Counted from the stretch's first letter, positions 43,741-51,739 are shown. The stretch is 64,000 nucleotides of DNA from an uncultured Schlesneria sp. (GCA_903840265.1 CAIMFH010000175.1:1-64000); one strand, 5' to 3'. Made by a program: numbers and translations. The notes: generated by a model from the sequence alone, not told the origin.

Positions 43741-44807
43741 TTCTTCTTCGCTTTGACGCATCGAAATCCCACGGCATCGTCTGCGTCCGTGGCTGAGTAC
43801 TTGCGGCGGGCGCCGCTGGTCAGGAAGTCGTACTTGTCTTTCCAGGATCCGCTGCGCAGTACGATGAAGTCGGCGTCGCCCTTGAGTTTGGCTGCTGAGC
43901 CGTCGGCAGGTGCCCCTTCATAGCTATCGGCCCAGGCGTCGGCGGTGAATTCCCAGAGGTAGCCGTGCATGTCGTAGAGGCCCCAGGCGTTTGGCTTGAG
44001 GGCTCCGACAGGGGGATCATTTCCGGCGGCGTTGCCGGTGTGCCAGCCGTACTGATCGAGCAAGAGGGCTTTGCGAGACTTCGCGCTGCCGCCGGCCGCT
44101 TCGATCTCGTCAATCAGCTTGGCCGCGTCTTCTTTCGAGACACCGGATTTCAGCGGCTTGGGCAATCGTTCGACGAAGTCTTTGGCATCTTTCAGTCCCA
44201 GGCCAGTCTGCTCGCGGACGATCTTGATCATCCCGATTTTGTTGTCGCCGAATCCCGTCAGGATGATATCGACTGTGTCTTTGCCACTATCGGCTTCATC
44301 GCCGAAGCTGTATCGCGTGTTCGTTCCGGCTCGGCAGCAGTATTCCCATTCCGCTTCAGTGGGCAGGCGGATGACTTCGTTTTCGGCCAGCAGCTTTTGC
44401 TGCCGCAAGGCCTGTGTGATCTTCTCGCAAAAGTCATTCGCGTCTTTCCACGACATCATTTCGACGGAGTTGCGAGGCCCCTTCCAGCGACTGGGATTGT
44501 CGCCCATCACTGCCTCGTACAGGTCTTGAGGAACCTCGTACTTCGCCATGGCGAAGCTGTACTTGAATGTCACCTCGTGTCGCGGTTGCTCGTGTTTTCC
44601 TCTTTCGGATCCCATTTGGAATGAGTCAGGAAACTTGCCTTCGCCAGGTGTTATGGCAACGAATTCATCGGCGAATGTTTTTAATAATGCCTTCGTTTTA
44701 TCGTCCGCAGGTTTGGCATCGTCAGCGTTGACGACATGTGTTCCCGCATTCGTCAACAGCAGGCAGACCGCCGTGGCCCAGCAGACTCGTCGAAGACCAG
44801 AGGACAT
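43737..44807 (-). CDS. SUMF1/FGE-fold protein with inserted L7/L12 C-terminal domain
   Basis: A 356-residue exported protein (signal MSSGLRRVCWATAVCLLLTN). The flanks are a formylglycine-enzyme-like sulfatase-modifying-factor fold: FQMGSERGKHEQPRHEVTF, MAKYEVPQDLYEAVMGDNPSRWK, RLPTEAEWEYCCRAGTNTRYSFGDE, then PNAWGLYDMHGYLWEFTAD and VLRSGSWKDKYDFL. The two catalytic cysteines of true FGE are absent. Between the GDE and LLLDQYGW segments, residues 177-246 (nucleotides 44070-44279) read VDIILTGFGDNKIGMIKIVR ... GLGLKDAKDFVERLPKPLKS ... EEIEAAGG-type. This is the C-terminal domain of ribosomal protein L7/L12. The stop codon lies in a repeat. Function is unknown. The oxygenase gene is 33 bp upstream. 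Confidence 0.88.
   Translation of the reverse strand: MSSGLRRVCWATAVCLLLTNAGTHVVNADDAKPADDKTKALLKTFADEFVAITPGEGKFPDSFQMGSERGKHEQPRHEVTFKYSFAMAKYEVPQDLYEAVMGDNPSRWKGPRNSVEMMSWKDANDFCEKITQALRQQKLLAENEVIRLPTEAEWEYCCRAGTNTRYSFGDEADSGKDTVDIILTGFGDNKIGMIKIVREQTGLGLKDAKDFVERLPKPLKSGVSKEDAAKLIDEIEAAGGSAKSRKALLLDQYGWHTGNAAGNDPPVGALKPNAWGLYDMHGYLWEFTADAWADSYEGAPADGSAAKLKGDADFIVLRSGSWKDKYDFLTSGARRKYSATDADDAVGFRCVKAKKN
44070..44279 (-). other. Ribosomal L7/L12 C-terminal domain inserted in the FGE-fold protein
   Basis: Seventy residues within the gene at 43737-44807. The signature of the L7/L12 CTD is all there: a first strand VDIILTGFG, then KIGMIKIVREQTGLGLKDAKD, VERLPKPLK, and a helix KEDAAKLIDEIEAAGG. 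In ribosomes this domain binds elongation factors. In an exported protein that cannot be its role, so it probably serves as a folding or binding module. Confidence 0.85.
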
Positions 44808-44840
44808 AAGTTGTTCCTGTAAGATTGTTCCTGAATCGCG

Positions 44841-45689
44841 TCAGTCCCACAGCGCACGAATACCATAGAACGCGGTATCTTTCACGCGACGTGCGAACTC
44901 TTTCAACACGTTTGTACGAGGGTCGGCGCAATAAGTCATGCTCAGCATGATCCGGAGGTCGCCTTCGGTTGTCGGGCTGGCCTTATGTAACACGCGAGCT
45001 CCCTCGAAGACGATCATCGTGTTGGGCGACGTGCCGAAGACCTGGTCCTGGCCGTCGGGATGTTTTTTCAGATAGTTGCTCTGCGACAGTCCCCCGGTCG
45101 CAGATTCATTCGCGAGCGACAACAGCACGGTGAAATGGCGGCCTCGATAGAAATTGTGATCGTAGTGCCAGTTGATGTGATCGCCTTTTTCCTTGTAGCA
45201 GAGGATCGACAGCGAACTCTGGTCCCCATCGGGCGTGGGAAAGACCGGCATCCCAACGATTGTTGTCACCCATTCATGCACGACCGGCGAATGATAGAAG
45301 CCCAGGCAACCGGGTGCGTGGGAGTGAATCTTTTCATAAGAAAGCGTGCGGCCCTTCTTATGGGTCGGAATAAAACTGGGCGTCATATAAGGTACACTGC
45401 GTTCCGCTTCCGCTCTCAACGATTGCAGGTATTCGGGCGAGACGAAGTTTTCAATCCGAACGATGTATTCGCGTTTGAATGCCTCAGCCAGCGAGCCAGG
45501 CTCGACCGTCGACTGAATCGTCACCGGATATTGATCGACATCCCCCTGACGCTGGATGGCGAGTTCAGCAAGCAGACGACGGCGGTGACGACGGTGTCGG
45601 ATGAGCACTGTCAACAAGATGGAAATTAAAACTGCGGCGGCGATGGCCCAACGCCACATAGAGTTTGCTTTCTGGACGGATTCGAGCAC
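44841..45689 (-). CDS. Membrane-anchored 2OG-Fe(II) oxygenase-like protein
   Basis: A 282-residue protein (GTG 45689, or ATG 45659 for 272 residues). A single N-terminal membrane segment (AIAAAVLISILLTVLI) is followed by a basic RHRRHRRR stretch, so the catalytic domain faces the cytoplasm. The metal triad is HYDHNF (H175, D177) and VLHKASP (H235), with the 2-oxoglutarate-binding Arg in EGDLRIML (R246). The preceding FYRGRHFTVLLSL is typical. It probably hydroxylates a protein or lipid substrate near the membrane. The FGE-fold gene follows after 33 bp on the same strand, so the two may act together. Confidence 0.82.
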   Translation of the reverse strand: MLESVQKANSMWRWAIAAAVLISILLTVLIRHRRHRRRLLAELAIQRQGDVDQYPVTIQSTVEPGSLAEAFKREYIVRIENFVSPEYLQSLRAEAERSVPYMTPSFIPTHKKGRTLSYEKIHSHAPGCLGFYHSPVVHEWVTTIVGMPVFPTPDGDQSSLSILCYKEKGDHINWHYDHNFYRGRHFTVLLSLANESATGGLSQSNYLKKHPDGQDQVFGTSPNTMIVFEGARVLHKASPTTEGDLRIMLSMTYCADPRTNVLKEFARRVKDTAFYGIRALWD

Positions 45690-45763
45690 GGAGCGAAATG
45701 CAGGCCGCTATTTTTTGAGTCGCCGAGAACATCGTCAAGACAGATCGAGTGCACCGCAGATGT

Positions 45764-45790
45764 TTACCACGGAATACACGAAAATCACGC
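45764..45790 (+). repeat. CCACGGAA-type repeat, single degenerate copy
   Basis: TTACCACGGAATACACGAAA resembles the left arm of the CCACGGAT family. It is upstream of the oxygenase gene and beside the 3' end of the Uma2 gene. Assignment is tentative. Confidence 0.4.
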
Positions 45791-45823
45791 AATCAGCAGG
45801 CCGATGCCTCGAACAGTCCGTAG

Positions 45824-46417
45824 TCAGTGTTCGGGTGACGGCTTTCGGTCCCACTTCGGCTGTACAAACAGATCCGCGATGGAAATCTTGAATCCGGGTA
45901 GGAACGGTTCGCCTTGAAGCGTTTGAGTTTCTTTGAACATCCGTCCCGAGGTCGGAGGGTGAAACTGATGTACATGCTTCGTGATTGGATCGATCACCCA
46001 GACTCCTTTGATTCCCGCTTCCAGATACCCTTTGACACGCTCGGACATCCCGTCGCGACGATCATTCGTGGAGGCGACTTCGATCACGAGGGCTGGGGCT
46101 TGGGTTGCGATCAAGTTGTCGGCCTGTGCAAATCGATCTCCTGATTGGAAGCACGAGATTGCTGGACACCGAATCGTGACTGGATCGTGTGCCAGGACCA
46201 GCGGCAGCTCAAAGCAGGCGTAGGTCTCGGCAGATGACTTCAGATACTTGGCCAGCGGTAGTGACAGATTGCGGACCACATCGCCGTGCAGTTCGTCGGG
46301 AGGGTCGAGACGGATCAGGCGGCCGGCGACCAGTTCGATCCAACGATCTCCCTCGAGCAATCGGTCTTCGTATTGCTGGACGGTCATGGGTCCAGTGGAT
46401 TCGGGAGTCGGGGGCAT
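45824..46417 (-). CDS. Uma2 (DUF820) family protein, altered catalytic motif
   Basis: A 198-residue PD-(D/E)xK-like protein. ATG 46417 is preferred. Features of Uma2 are VQQYEDRLLEGDRWIELVAGRLIRL, GDVVRNLSLPLAKYLK, ALVIEVASTNDRRDGMSERVKGYLEAGIKGVWVIDP. The usual proline-aspartate of the catalytic PD (R-x-P-D-V) is Pro-Ala here (RCPAIS), while the Glu of IEV and the Lys-x-x-x-Tyr remain. The nuclease may therefore be weak or inactive. Uma2 genes are numerous in planctomycetes and their roles are unknown. It is divergent from rfbD. Confidence 0.85.
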   Translation of the reverse strand: MPPTPESTGPMTVQQYEDRLLEGDRWIELVAGRLIRLDPPDELHGDVVRNLSLPLAKYLKSSAETYACFELPLVLAHDPVTIRCPAISCFQSGDRFAQADNLIATQAPALVIEVASTNDRRDGMSERVKGYLEAGIKGVWVIDPITKHVHQFHPPTSGRMFKETQTLQGEPFLPGFKISIADLFVQPKWDRKPSPEH

Positions 46418-46582
46418 GGACAACCTTTGTAATGCTCAGGCGTGCGAGAAGGTTCACGGTATTGTATGTTCAAAGCGGTACGAAGGCACGTCGATCGAAC
46501 AACGTCGCGAGCCTCTCGAAACGGACTTTCATTTGGTGGCGGAGTTCTTCGCTGAGAACGGCGTCGGTCAAGGAGTTGAGGG

Positions 46583-47440
46583 ATGCGGATTGCCGTGATC
46601 GGGGCGTTTGGCCAGCTGGGCAGCGATTTGATGCCGTTGCTTGGCGAGCGAGGGATACCGCTGGGACACCACGACGTCGAACTCGCCGAGCCTGAAAGCA
46701 TTGCATCGGCGCTGGGGGCTCGACAGCCGACGCATGTGATCAACTGCGCAGCCTACAATCTGGTCGACAAAGCAGAAGACGAGCCGGAAGTGGCGTTTCG
46801 AGTGAACGGGTTTGGCACGCGAAATCTGGCGAAGTGGTGCGCGTCACAAAAGATTCCGCTGCTGCAAGTCAGCACCGACTATGTGTTCGGGTTGGAGAAG
46901 AGCGATCGGCCGTGGCTGGAGACTGATCCGACCGGGCCAGCCAGTGCCTACGGCGCGTCGAAGCTGGCGGGTGAGATCTTTGTCCGCAGCCAGTGCCCTC
47001 AACATCTGATCGTCAGAACGTGTGGGCTGTATGGCCACCGCGCCGCGCGCGGGAAGGGAAACTTTGTCGAAACGATGCTGCGCCTGGGTCGCGAGCGGCC
47101 GGAACTCAAGATCGTCGCCGATCAATACTGCACGCCGACCTCGACCGCAGATCTCGCCGCGGCGCTTGCTCGGTTGATCGAAAGCGACAAATGGGGTGTG
47201 TATCACGCGACAAATGCCGGCCAGTGTTCCTGGTATGAATTTGCGTGCGAGATCTTCCGGCTGGCGAATCTACCTGTGAAAGCGATCCCGATTCCGGCCG
47301 CCGAATACGCTTTGAAAGCGCGTCGGCCTGATTTCAGTGTTTTGGATTGCTCGAAGCTGCAGTCGGTTCTGGGAGTACCGCAGCCGTCCTGGCAGGATGC
47401 GCTGGCTCGCTATCTTCGCGATCGAATTACCACGGCCTGA
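46583..47440 (+). CDS. rfbD: dTDP-4-dehydrorhamnose reductase
   Basis: A 285-residue short-chain dehydrogenase that makes dTDP-L-rhamnose. A GGAG element precedes ATG 46583. The NAD(P)-binding motif is VIGAFGQLGSDLM. The catalytic YGASK is within PASAYGASKLAGE, and the STDYVFG strand and ATNAGQCSWYEFACEIF are typical of RmlD. ALKARRPDFSVLDCSKL near the end is also expected. Rhamnose would feed cell-surface polysaccharide synthesis. No rfbA, rfbB or rfbC is in the window, so the pathway genes are scattered. Confidence 0.94.
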   Translation: MRIAVIGAFGQLGSDLMPLLGERGIPLGHHDVELAEPESIASALGARQPTHVINCAAYNLVDKAEDEPEVAFRVNGFGTRNLAKWCASQKIPLLQVSTDYVFGLEKSDRPWLETDPTGPASAYGASKLAGEIFVRSQCPQHLIVRTCGLYGHRAARGKGNFVETMLRLGRERPELKIVADQYCTPTSTADLAAALARLIESDKWGVYHATNAGQCSWYEFACEIFRLANLPVKAIPIPAAEYALKARRPDFSVLDCSKLQSVLGVPQPSWQDALARYLRDRITTA

Positions 47441-47562
47441 AGGGGAGTGGGGACTCGGTGAAGTGGTCGGTTCGGAGTTTCCGAAATCTAAATTGATCCG
47501 ACCGCCGTCGGTTTGCGTACTGTAGAGGCACATCTCTCGACGGTGAACTCGGAGTCTCCGAG

Positions 47563-48333
47563 ATGAACGACGATCCAAACCTCAGCCCAAGTACCGTGGA
47601 CGCCCAGCCTTTGCGAAAGCGTGGGTTGGGAAGTGTCGTTCTCAGGGGATTCGCGGCTTGTGGTGTCTTAGTGTTGCTGCTGGCCTTGTTGCTACCACTG
47701 TTTAATCGCAATGCCGCATCGGCCGCTCGTAGAGTTCAGTGTTACAACAACCTGCGGCAGATCGCGTTGGCGCTGGAGAAGTACCAGGCGATCCATCACG
47801 CGTTTCCTCCGGCCCACACCGTCGATTCGAGCGGCAAGCCACTCCATAGCTGGCGGACGCTGATACTGCCTTACCTTGATGAAGAGCGGCTCTACGGAAA
47901 GATCGACCTGTCCAAAGCCTGGGACGATCCTGCCAACGCGGAAGCATTCGGCACGAAGTTGTCGATTTTCCATTGCTATTCGAACGCATATCCGCAGGAC
48001 CACACCGGGTATCTGGCGATCGTGGGGTCCAACTCCTGCTTTCAGGCGACGGAATCGAGGCCGGTGACCGAGATCACCGATAGTGCCGCGGAAACGCTGA
48101 TGGTGATCGAGGTTCCTTTGGACCAGACTGTCCGCTGGATGAAACCTGTTGACGCCGACGAGCAACTGGTACTGAGCATCGGACCCAACAGCAAACTGCT
48201 CCACCAAGGTGGAGTGAGCGCGCTGTTCGTTGACGGTCACATTCAATTCTTGAAGACAGAAATCGATTCCCAGATACGTCGATCTTTGATTTCGATCAAC
48301 GGGAATGAACCCGTGAACGAAGGAAGTTGGTGA
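47563..48333 (+). CDS. DUF1559 protein, tandem paralogue 1
   Basis: A 256-residue membrane-anchored protein. A hydrophobic segment (VVLRGFAACGVLVLLLALLLPLF) precedes ARRVQCYNNLRQIALALEKYQAIHHAFPPAHTVD and HSWRTLILPYLDEERLYGKIDLSKAWDD, which is the DUF1559 pattern. LHQGGVSALFVDGHIQFLK is the C-terminal H-x9-D-G box. Most DUF1559 proteins have a type IV prepilin leader (GFTLIELLVVIAIIAIL); it is missing here, and instead about 25 charged residues precede the membrane segment. Two paralogues follow directly. Function unknown. Confidence 0.85.
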   Translation: MNDDPNLSPSTVDAQPLRKRGLGSVVLRGFAACGVLVLLLALLLPLFNRNAASAARRVQCYNNLRQIALALEKYQAIHHAFPPAHTVDSSGKPLHSWRTLILPYLDEERLYGKIDLSKAWDDPANAEAFGTKLSIFHCYSNAYPQDHTGYLAIVGSNSCFQATESRPVTEITDSAAETLMVIEVPLDQTVRWMKPVDADEQLVLSIGPNSKLLHQGGVSALFVDGHIQFLKTEIDSQIRRSLISINGNEPVNEGSW

Positions 48334-48390
48334 CCGCAGTCAAGCTGTTCCATCGTCGGCCAAAGAATCACTGATAGCAGGGAGACTTCG

Positions 48391-49152
48391 ATGACAGACA
48401 ACCCTTATGCCAGTCCAGGTCCAGAGAACAATCCCACTCCTTTGAAGTCGCGGTGGAAATTAGGTCTGCTCTCTGTACTGAGTATCGCCGCGATCGGATG
48501 TGTGGCGTTTGCTCTACTCCTGCCGGCCCAACGTCGCGTCCGGCCGGCGGCGAAACGGACGCAGTGCAAAAACAACATTAAGCAAATTGGATTGGCACTG
48601 CACAACTACCACGAACACTACGGTACATTCCCACCGGCGTACACTGTCGATTCGAATGGGAAGCGTCTGCACAGTTGGCGGACGTTGATCCTGCCTTATG
48701 TCGATCAGGGGGAACTCTTCAATAAGATCGACCTGTCGAAAGCATGGGACGATCCGGTGAATGCGGAAGCCGCCAAGACGGAGTTGTACGTCTATCATTG
48801 TCCGTCAGCGCCTGGCCCAAACAACCACACGTCGTACGTGGTTATTGTTGGTGCTAATACCTGTTTCCCCGGTGCGGGCTCGAAAACTTTGTCCGAGATC
48901 ACAGATGGAACTGCCAATACGATGATGGTGGTCGAAGTAGGCTCGGAGAAATCCGCTCCCTGGATGGCACCGATGGATGTGGATGAGCAATTCATTTTGA
49001 GCGTGGGGCCGAAGAGCAAAGTTTCCCATACCGGTGGCTTGCATGCGCTGCTGGCAGATGGGTCCGTCCGGTTCGTCAGTTCAAGTGTTGATGTGAAAAC
49101 CCGTCACAGTCTGATGACGATTGATGCAGGGGATGCTGTCGGTGAATTCTGA
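48391..49152 (+). CDS. DUF1559 protein, tandem paralogue 2
   Basis: A 253-residue paralogue starting MTDNPYASPGPENNP after GGAG. The membrane segment LGLLSVLSIAAIGCVAFALLL is followed by KRTQCKNNIKQIGLALHNYHEHYGTFPPAYTVD, RLHSWRTLILPYVDQGELF, and VSHTGGLHALLADGSVRFV. The sequence NPYASP at the start recurs in paralogue 3 and in other planctomycete membrane proteins. As in its neighbours, no prepilin leader is present. Confidence 0.85.
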   Translation: MTDNPYASPGPENNPTPLKSRWKLGLLSVLSIAAIGCVAFALLLPAQRRVRPAAKRTQCKNNIKQIGLALHNYHEHYGTFPPAYTVDSNGKRLHSWRTLILPYVDQGELFNKIDLSKAWDDPVNAEAAKTELYVYHCPSAPGPNNHTSYVVIVGANTCFPGAGSKTLSEITDGTANTMMVVEVGSEKSAPWMAPMDVDEQFILSVGPKSKVSHTGGLHALLADGSVRFVSSSVDVKTRHSLMTIDAGDAVGEF

Positions 49153-49205
49153 ACGACTGTGTTCGATCTGCCGCGAGTACAGCGATTTCGATTTGGAGGA
49201 CGGCG

Positions 49206-49967
49206 ATGACTGAAAACCCGTATGCCAGCCCGAATCCGGAGAGCAAGCCGGTGCCGCCGAAGTCGAACCTGAAGGTCACACTGCTGCAAGTCGCCGTCGT
49301 GGCGGCAGTGGTAACGGTCATAATTGCAATGCTGCTTCCGAATGTGCAGCGAGCTAGGGAGCCGGCCAGACGAACTCAATGCAAGCATAACCTCAAGTAT
49401 ATCAGCCTGGCATTGCATCAGTACCATGACACCTATGGCACTTTTCCGCCTGCTTACACTGTCGACGCCGATGGCAAACGGCTGCACAGTTGGCGGACGT
49501 TGATTTTACCGTTCTTGGATCAGGTCGCCCTCTACAATAAGATCGATCTGTCAAAGGCGTGGAATGATCCGGTGAATGAGGAGATCGCCAAGACGATGCT
49601 ACCAACCTACCGCTGTCCTGCTGCCATCGGTTCGCCGAACAATGCGTACTATGCGGCTATTGTCGGTCCTGACACCTGTTTTCCGGGCGCAGCCTCCAGA
49701 TCACTTGCTGAGATCAAGGATGGCACCAGCCAAACTCTGGCGGTCTTGGAAGTGAACTCAGAAAACGCAGTTCCGTGGATGTCACCGATGGATGTCGACG
49801 AACAATACCTTTTGAGTGTGCGTCCGAAGAGTAAAGTCACGCATACAGGTGGGCTATACGCACTTGCCGCCGATGGGACTGTCCGATTCCTGAGTGAAAA
49901 CCTCAAGGAGAGCACTCGTCGGGCCCTGATGACTTCCGACGCACACGACACCGTTGGAGAGTGGTAG
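49206..49967 (+). CDS. DUF1559 protein, tandem paralogue 3
   Basis: A 253-residue paralogue with GGAGG before ATG 49206, starting MTENPYASPNPESKP. The membrane segment is VTLLQVAVVAAVVTVIIAMLLP. The DUF1559 core (CKHNLKYISLALHQYHDTYGTFPP, RLHSWRTLILPFLDQ) and the end VTHTGGLYALAADGTVRFL are intact. It is closest to paralogue 2. The three genes have spacers of 57 and 53 bp and are probably one transcript. The DUF2306 gene starts 22 bp after its stop. Confidence 0.85.
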   Translation: MTENPYASPNPESKPVPPKSNLKVTLLQVAVVAAVVTVIIAMLLPNVQRAREPARRTQCKHNLKYISLALHQYHDTYGTFPPAYTVDADGKRLHSWRTLILPFLDQVALYNKIDLSKAWNDPVNEEIAKTMLPTYRCPAAIGSPNNAYYAAIVGPDTCFPGAASRSLAEIKDGTSQTLAVLEVNSENAVPWMSPMDVDEQYLLSVRPKSKVTHTGGLYALAADGTVRFLSENLKESTRRALMTSDAHDTVGEW

Positions 49968-49989
49968 GTCAACCGTTTCGAAGGTCGCG

Positions 49990-50697
49990 ATGAAGAAGCT
50001 CGACTCCATCACGTTGCCGAACCTGCTGCCGTTTGTGACGGCCCTGCTGATCTTACGGGTCACGTTCGCCGTGGTGCTCAACTATCGCGACTATCTGCCG
50101 CCGAATTTCGAATCGGACTTTTTGCAGGATCGTGAGCAGTACTTTTGGAAAGGCTACCACTGGGCGTTCTACACGCATCTGGCATCCGGGCCCATGTCAC
50201 TGATTCTGGGGATGATCCTGATCAGCGATCGATTTCGATTGAAGTTTCCCAAGTGGCACCGCGGCCTCGGCCGGATCCAAGCCGTCAACGTTTTGTTTCT
50301 GGTGGCACCCAGCGGACTGTTGATGGCTTATCGCGCGATGACGGGGCCGATCGCAGCGGTGGGGTTCGCGCTGCTGGCGATCACGACTGCGGCCTGTATG
50401 GCGATGGGATGGCGAACTGCTGTGCAACGACGATTCGCGGAACATCGCCGCTGGATGCAGCGGTGCTTTGTGCTGCTGTGCTCGGCCGTTGTTGTCAGGG
50501 TCATCGGTGGCCTACTGACCGTGATCGACTATGGGCCGGCGTGGCCGTATCAAGCGGCGGCCTGGGGAAGCTGGCTGGTGCCGCTCGCGGTTTATGAATT
50601 CAGCCAGCGCTCGGTTCGTCGAGCAGGTTGGCTAGCTTCGCCAAGAGCGGCTGAAGCGAGACAGATGCATTCTTCTGCAGGCCGCGCACTGACATAG
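49990..50697 (+). CDS. DUF2306 membrane protein
   Basis: A 235-residue polytopic protein. After a first membrane segment (LLPFVTALLILRVTFAVVLNY), the family core WAFYTHLASGPMSLILGMILISD, FRLKFPKWHRGLGRIQAVNVLF, PSGLLMAYRAMTGPIAAVGFALLA, and FAEHRRWMQRCFVLLCSAVVVR follow. The His residues in YTHLASG and WHRGLGR, and HRRWM, are conserved-looking and could bind haem. Function unknown. The start at ATG 49990 avoids overlap with the DUF1559 gene. Confidence 0.85.
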   Translation: MKKLDSITLPNLLPFVTALLILRVTFAVVLNYRDYLPPNFESDFLQDREQYFWKGYHWAFYTHLASGPMSLILGMILISDRFRLKFPKWHRGLGRIQAVNVLFLVAPSGLLMAYRAMTGPIAAVGFALLAITTAACMAMGWRTAVQRRFAEHRRWMQRCFVLLCSAVVVRVIGGLLTVIDYGPAWPYQAAAWGSWLVPLAVYEFSQRSVRRAGWLASPRAAEARQMHSSAGRALT

Positions 50698-50717
50698 GGT
50701 GAATGAGTCAGTGCCAA

Positions 50718-50731
50718 GGGGCTTACGCCCC
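50718..50731. repeat. Short hairpin GGGG-CTTACG-CCCC between convergent genes
   Basis: The sequence CCAAGGGGCTTACGCCCCCC forms a small GC hairpin between the stop codons of the DUF2306 gene and bfr. It resembles short intergenic hairpins that recur in planctomycete genomes, and could act as a bidirectional terminator, but there is no U tract. Confidence 0.4.
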
Positions 50732-50755
50732 CCCCGCTCAGAAAGCCGATCAATA

Positions 50756-51244
50756 TCAGTGGCCTTCTTCTGGGTGTTCGCCCATCTGTTGAGCCATGTA
50801 CAACTGGATGCCGATCTTGGAGATCAGGTCGAGTTGTGATTCCAGCCAATCGACGTGCTCTTCCGATTCGACCAGGATGGTGGCCAGCAGTTCGCGGCTG
50901 CCGTTGTCGACTTCTTCGGCACAAATGCGGACAGCTTCGTTGTAAGTGTTGACGCCCTTGGTTTCGAGAACCAGGTCGTTTTGGAGTTGCTCTTCGACCG
51001 TCGCCCCGACGCGGATGACATCGTAACGGGCGATCTCGGGAACACCTTCCAGGAAGATAATGCGATCGATCAGCTTTTCGGCGTGCTTCATCTCGCCGAT
51101 CGATTCGACGTAGTGCTTGTCGGCCAGCTTGTTCAGGCCCCAGTTGCGGCACATCTTGGCTTGAACGAAGTACTGGTTGATGGCGGTCAGTTCGATCGTC
51201 AAACCGGCATTCAGGACATCGATAACGCGTTGCTTGCCTTGCAT
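50756..51244 (-). CDS. bfr: Bacterioferritin
   Basis: A 162-residue four-helix ferritin starting at ATG 51244 with GAAAGAG upstream. Ferroxidase ligands Glu18, Glu51, His54, Glu94 and His130 are at the standard positions. Met52, the haem ligand between subunits, is also present. The fourth-helix ligand usually at position 127 is Ser in ungapped alignment (VESEEHVDWL), with Glu at 126, 128 and 129; the local geometry is therefore non-standard. It stores iron in a 24-subunit shell. A bfd gene is not seen. The minus-strand gene stands alone. Confidence 0.95.
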   Translation of the reverse strand: MQGKQRVIDVLNAGLTIELTAINQYFVQAKMCRNWGLNKLADKHYVESIGEMKHAEKLIDRIIFLEGVPEIARYDVIRVGATVEEQLQNDLVLETKGVNTYNEAVRICAEEVDNGSRELLATILVESEEHVDWLESQLDLISKIGIQLYMAQQMGEHPEEGH

Positions 51245-51739
51245 GGTCACTCTTTCTTTCGGAGTCGAATTCGGATTATTCTGAGTCGCTGATCTCGCCC
51301 GAGATCGGATTGGCCGAAATCGATGCGGGGTCAGCGGCAAACTGTCTAAAATTGGGGAGCAAATTGGTCGAGCCTGAATTGTAGAAGTCACCGCGCCTGG
51401 CCGCTATCAATCTGAGTGACTGGACGACCATTTTCCGCCGATTGAAATCGAATCTCGACAACGAAGGCATGATATTGAGACTTTGTCGCGACCAATGTCG
51501 ACTGTTCCTCGGCATCGATTCGCTCCTGACGCCAGGAATGGGCGAAATTCTCGCATCGACACCGACTTGGCGACTGACTGGATTCCCGCCCGTGCGGGAA
51601 TGACGAAAGTAGCGATGGGAATGACAAAGGCAGTGCCATAAAGCATTGCGTCGCTCGACCATTGGACGACTCCCGTCTAGAATAAAGTCACTCTGATGTC
51701 CCTGATTGGGGGCGCGGAAGCTGCATCTGGAGATTGACG
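51245..51739. other. Intergenic region without gene
   Basis: About 495 bp between bfr and floA. The only structure seen is the 20-bp inverted repeat at 51582-51601. Frames across it translate that repeat as VIPARAGIQ, a known artefact. The bfr and floA promoters should be here. Confidence 0.5.
51582..51601. repeat. dRS3-like 20-bp inverted repeat
   Basis: ATTCCCGC-CCGT-GCGGGAAT is a perfect inverted repeat in its 8-base arms. It fits the consensus ATTCCC-N8-GGGAAT of the dRS3 repeat described in Neisseria. The same word is common in many unrelated bacterial genomes. GGGAATGAC occurs a second time 18 bases downstream. Function is unknown. Confidence 0.65.

Noticed and set aside
43737-44807. 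Functional formylglycine-generating enzyme for the two sulfatases
   Set aside because: The two C-terminal catalytic cysteines of true FGE are missing, so it is unlikely to activate sulfatases.
51276-51662. Possible gene between bfr and floA on the minus strand
   Set aside because: The frames only translate the dRS3-like repeat (VIPARAGIQ) and low-complexity sequence; no ribosome-binding site or family motif.
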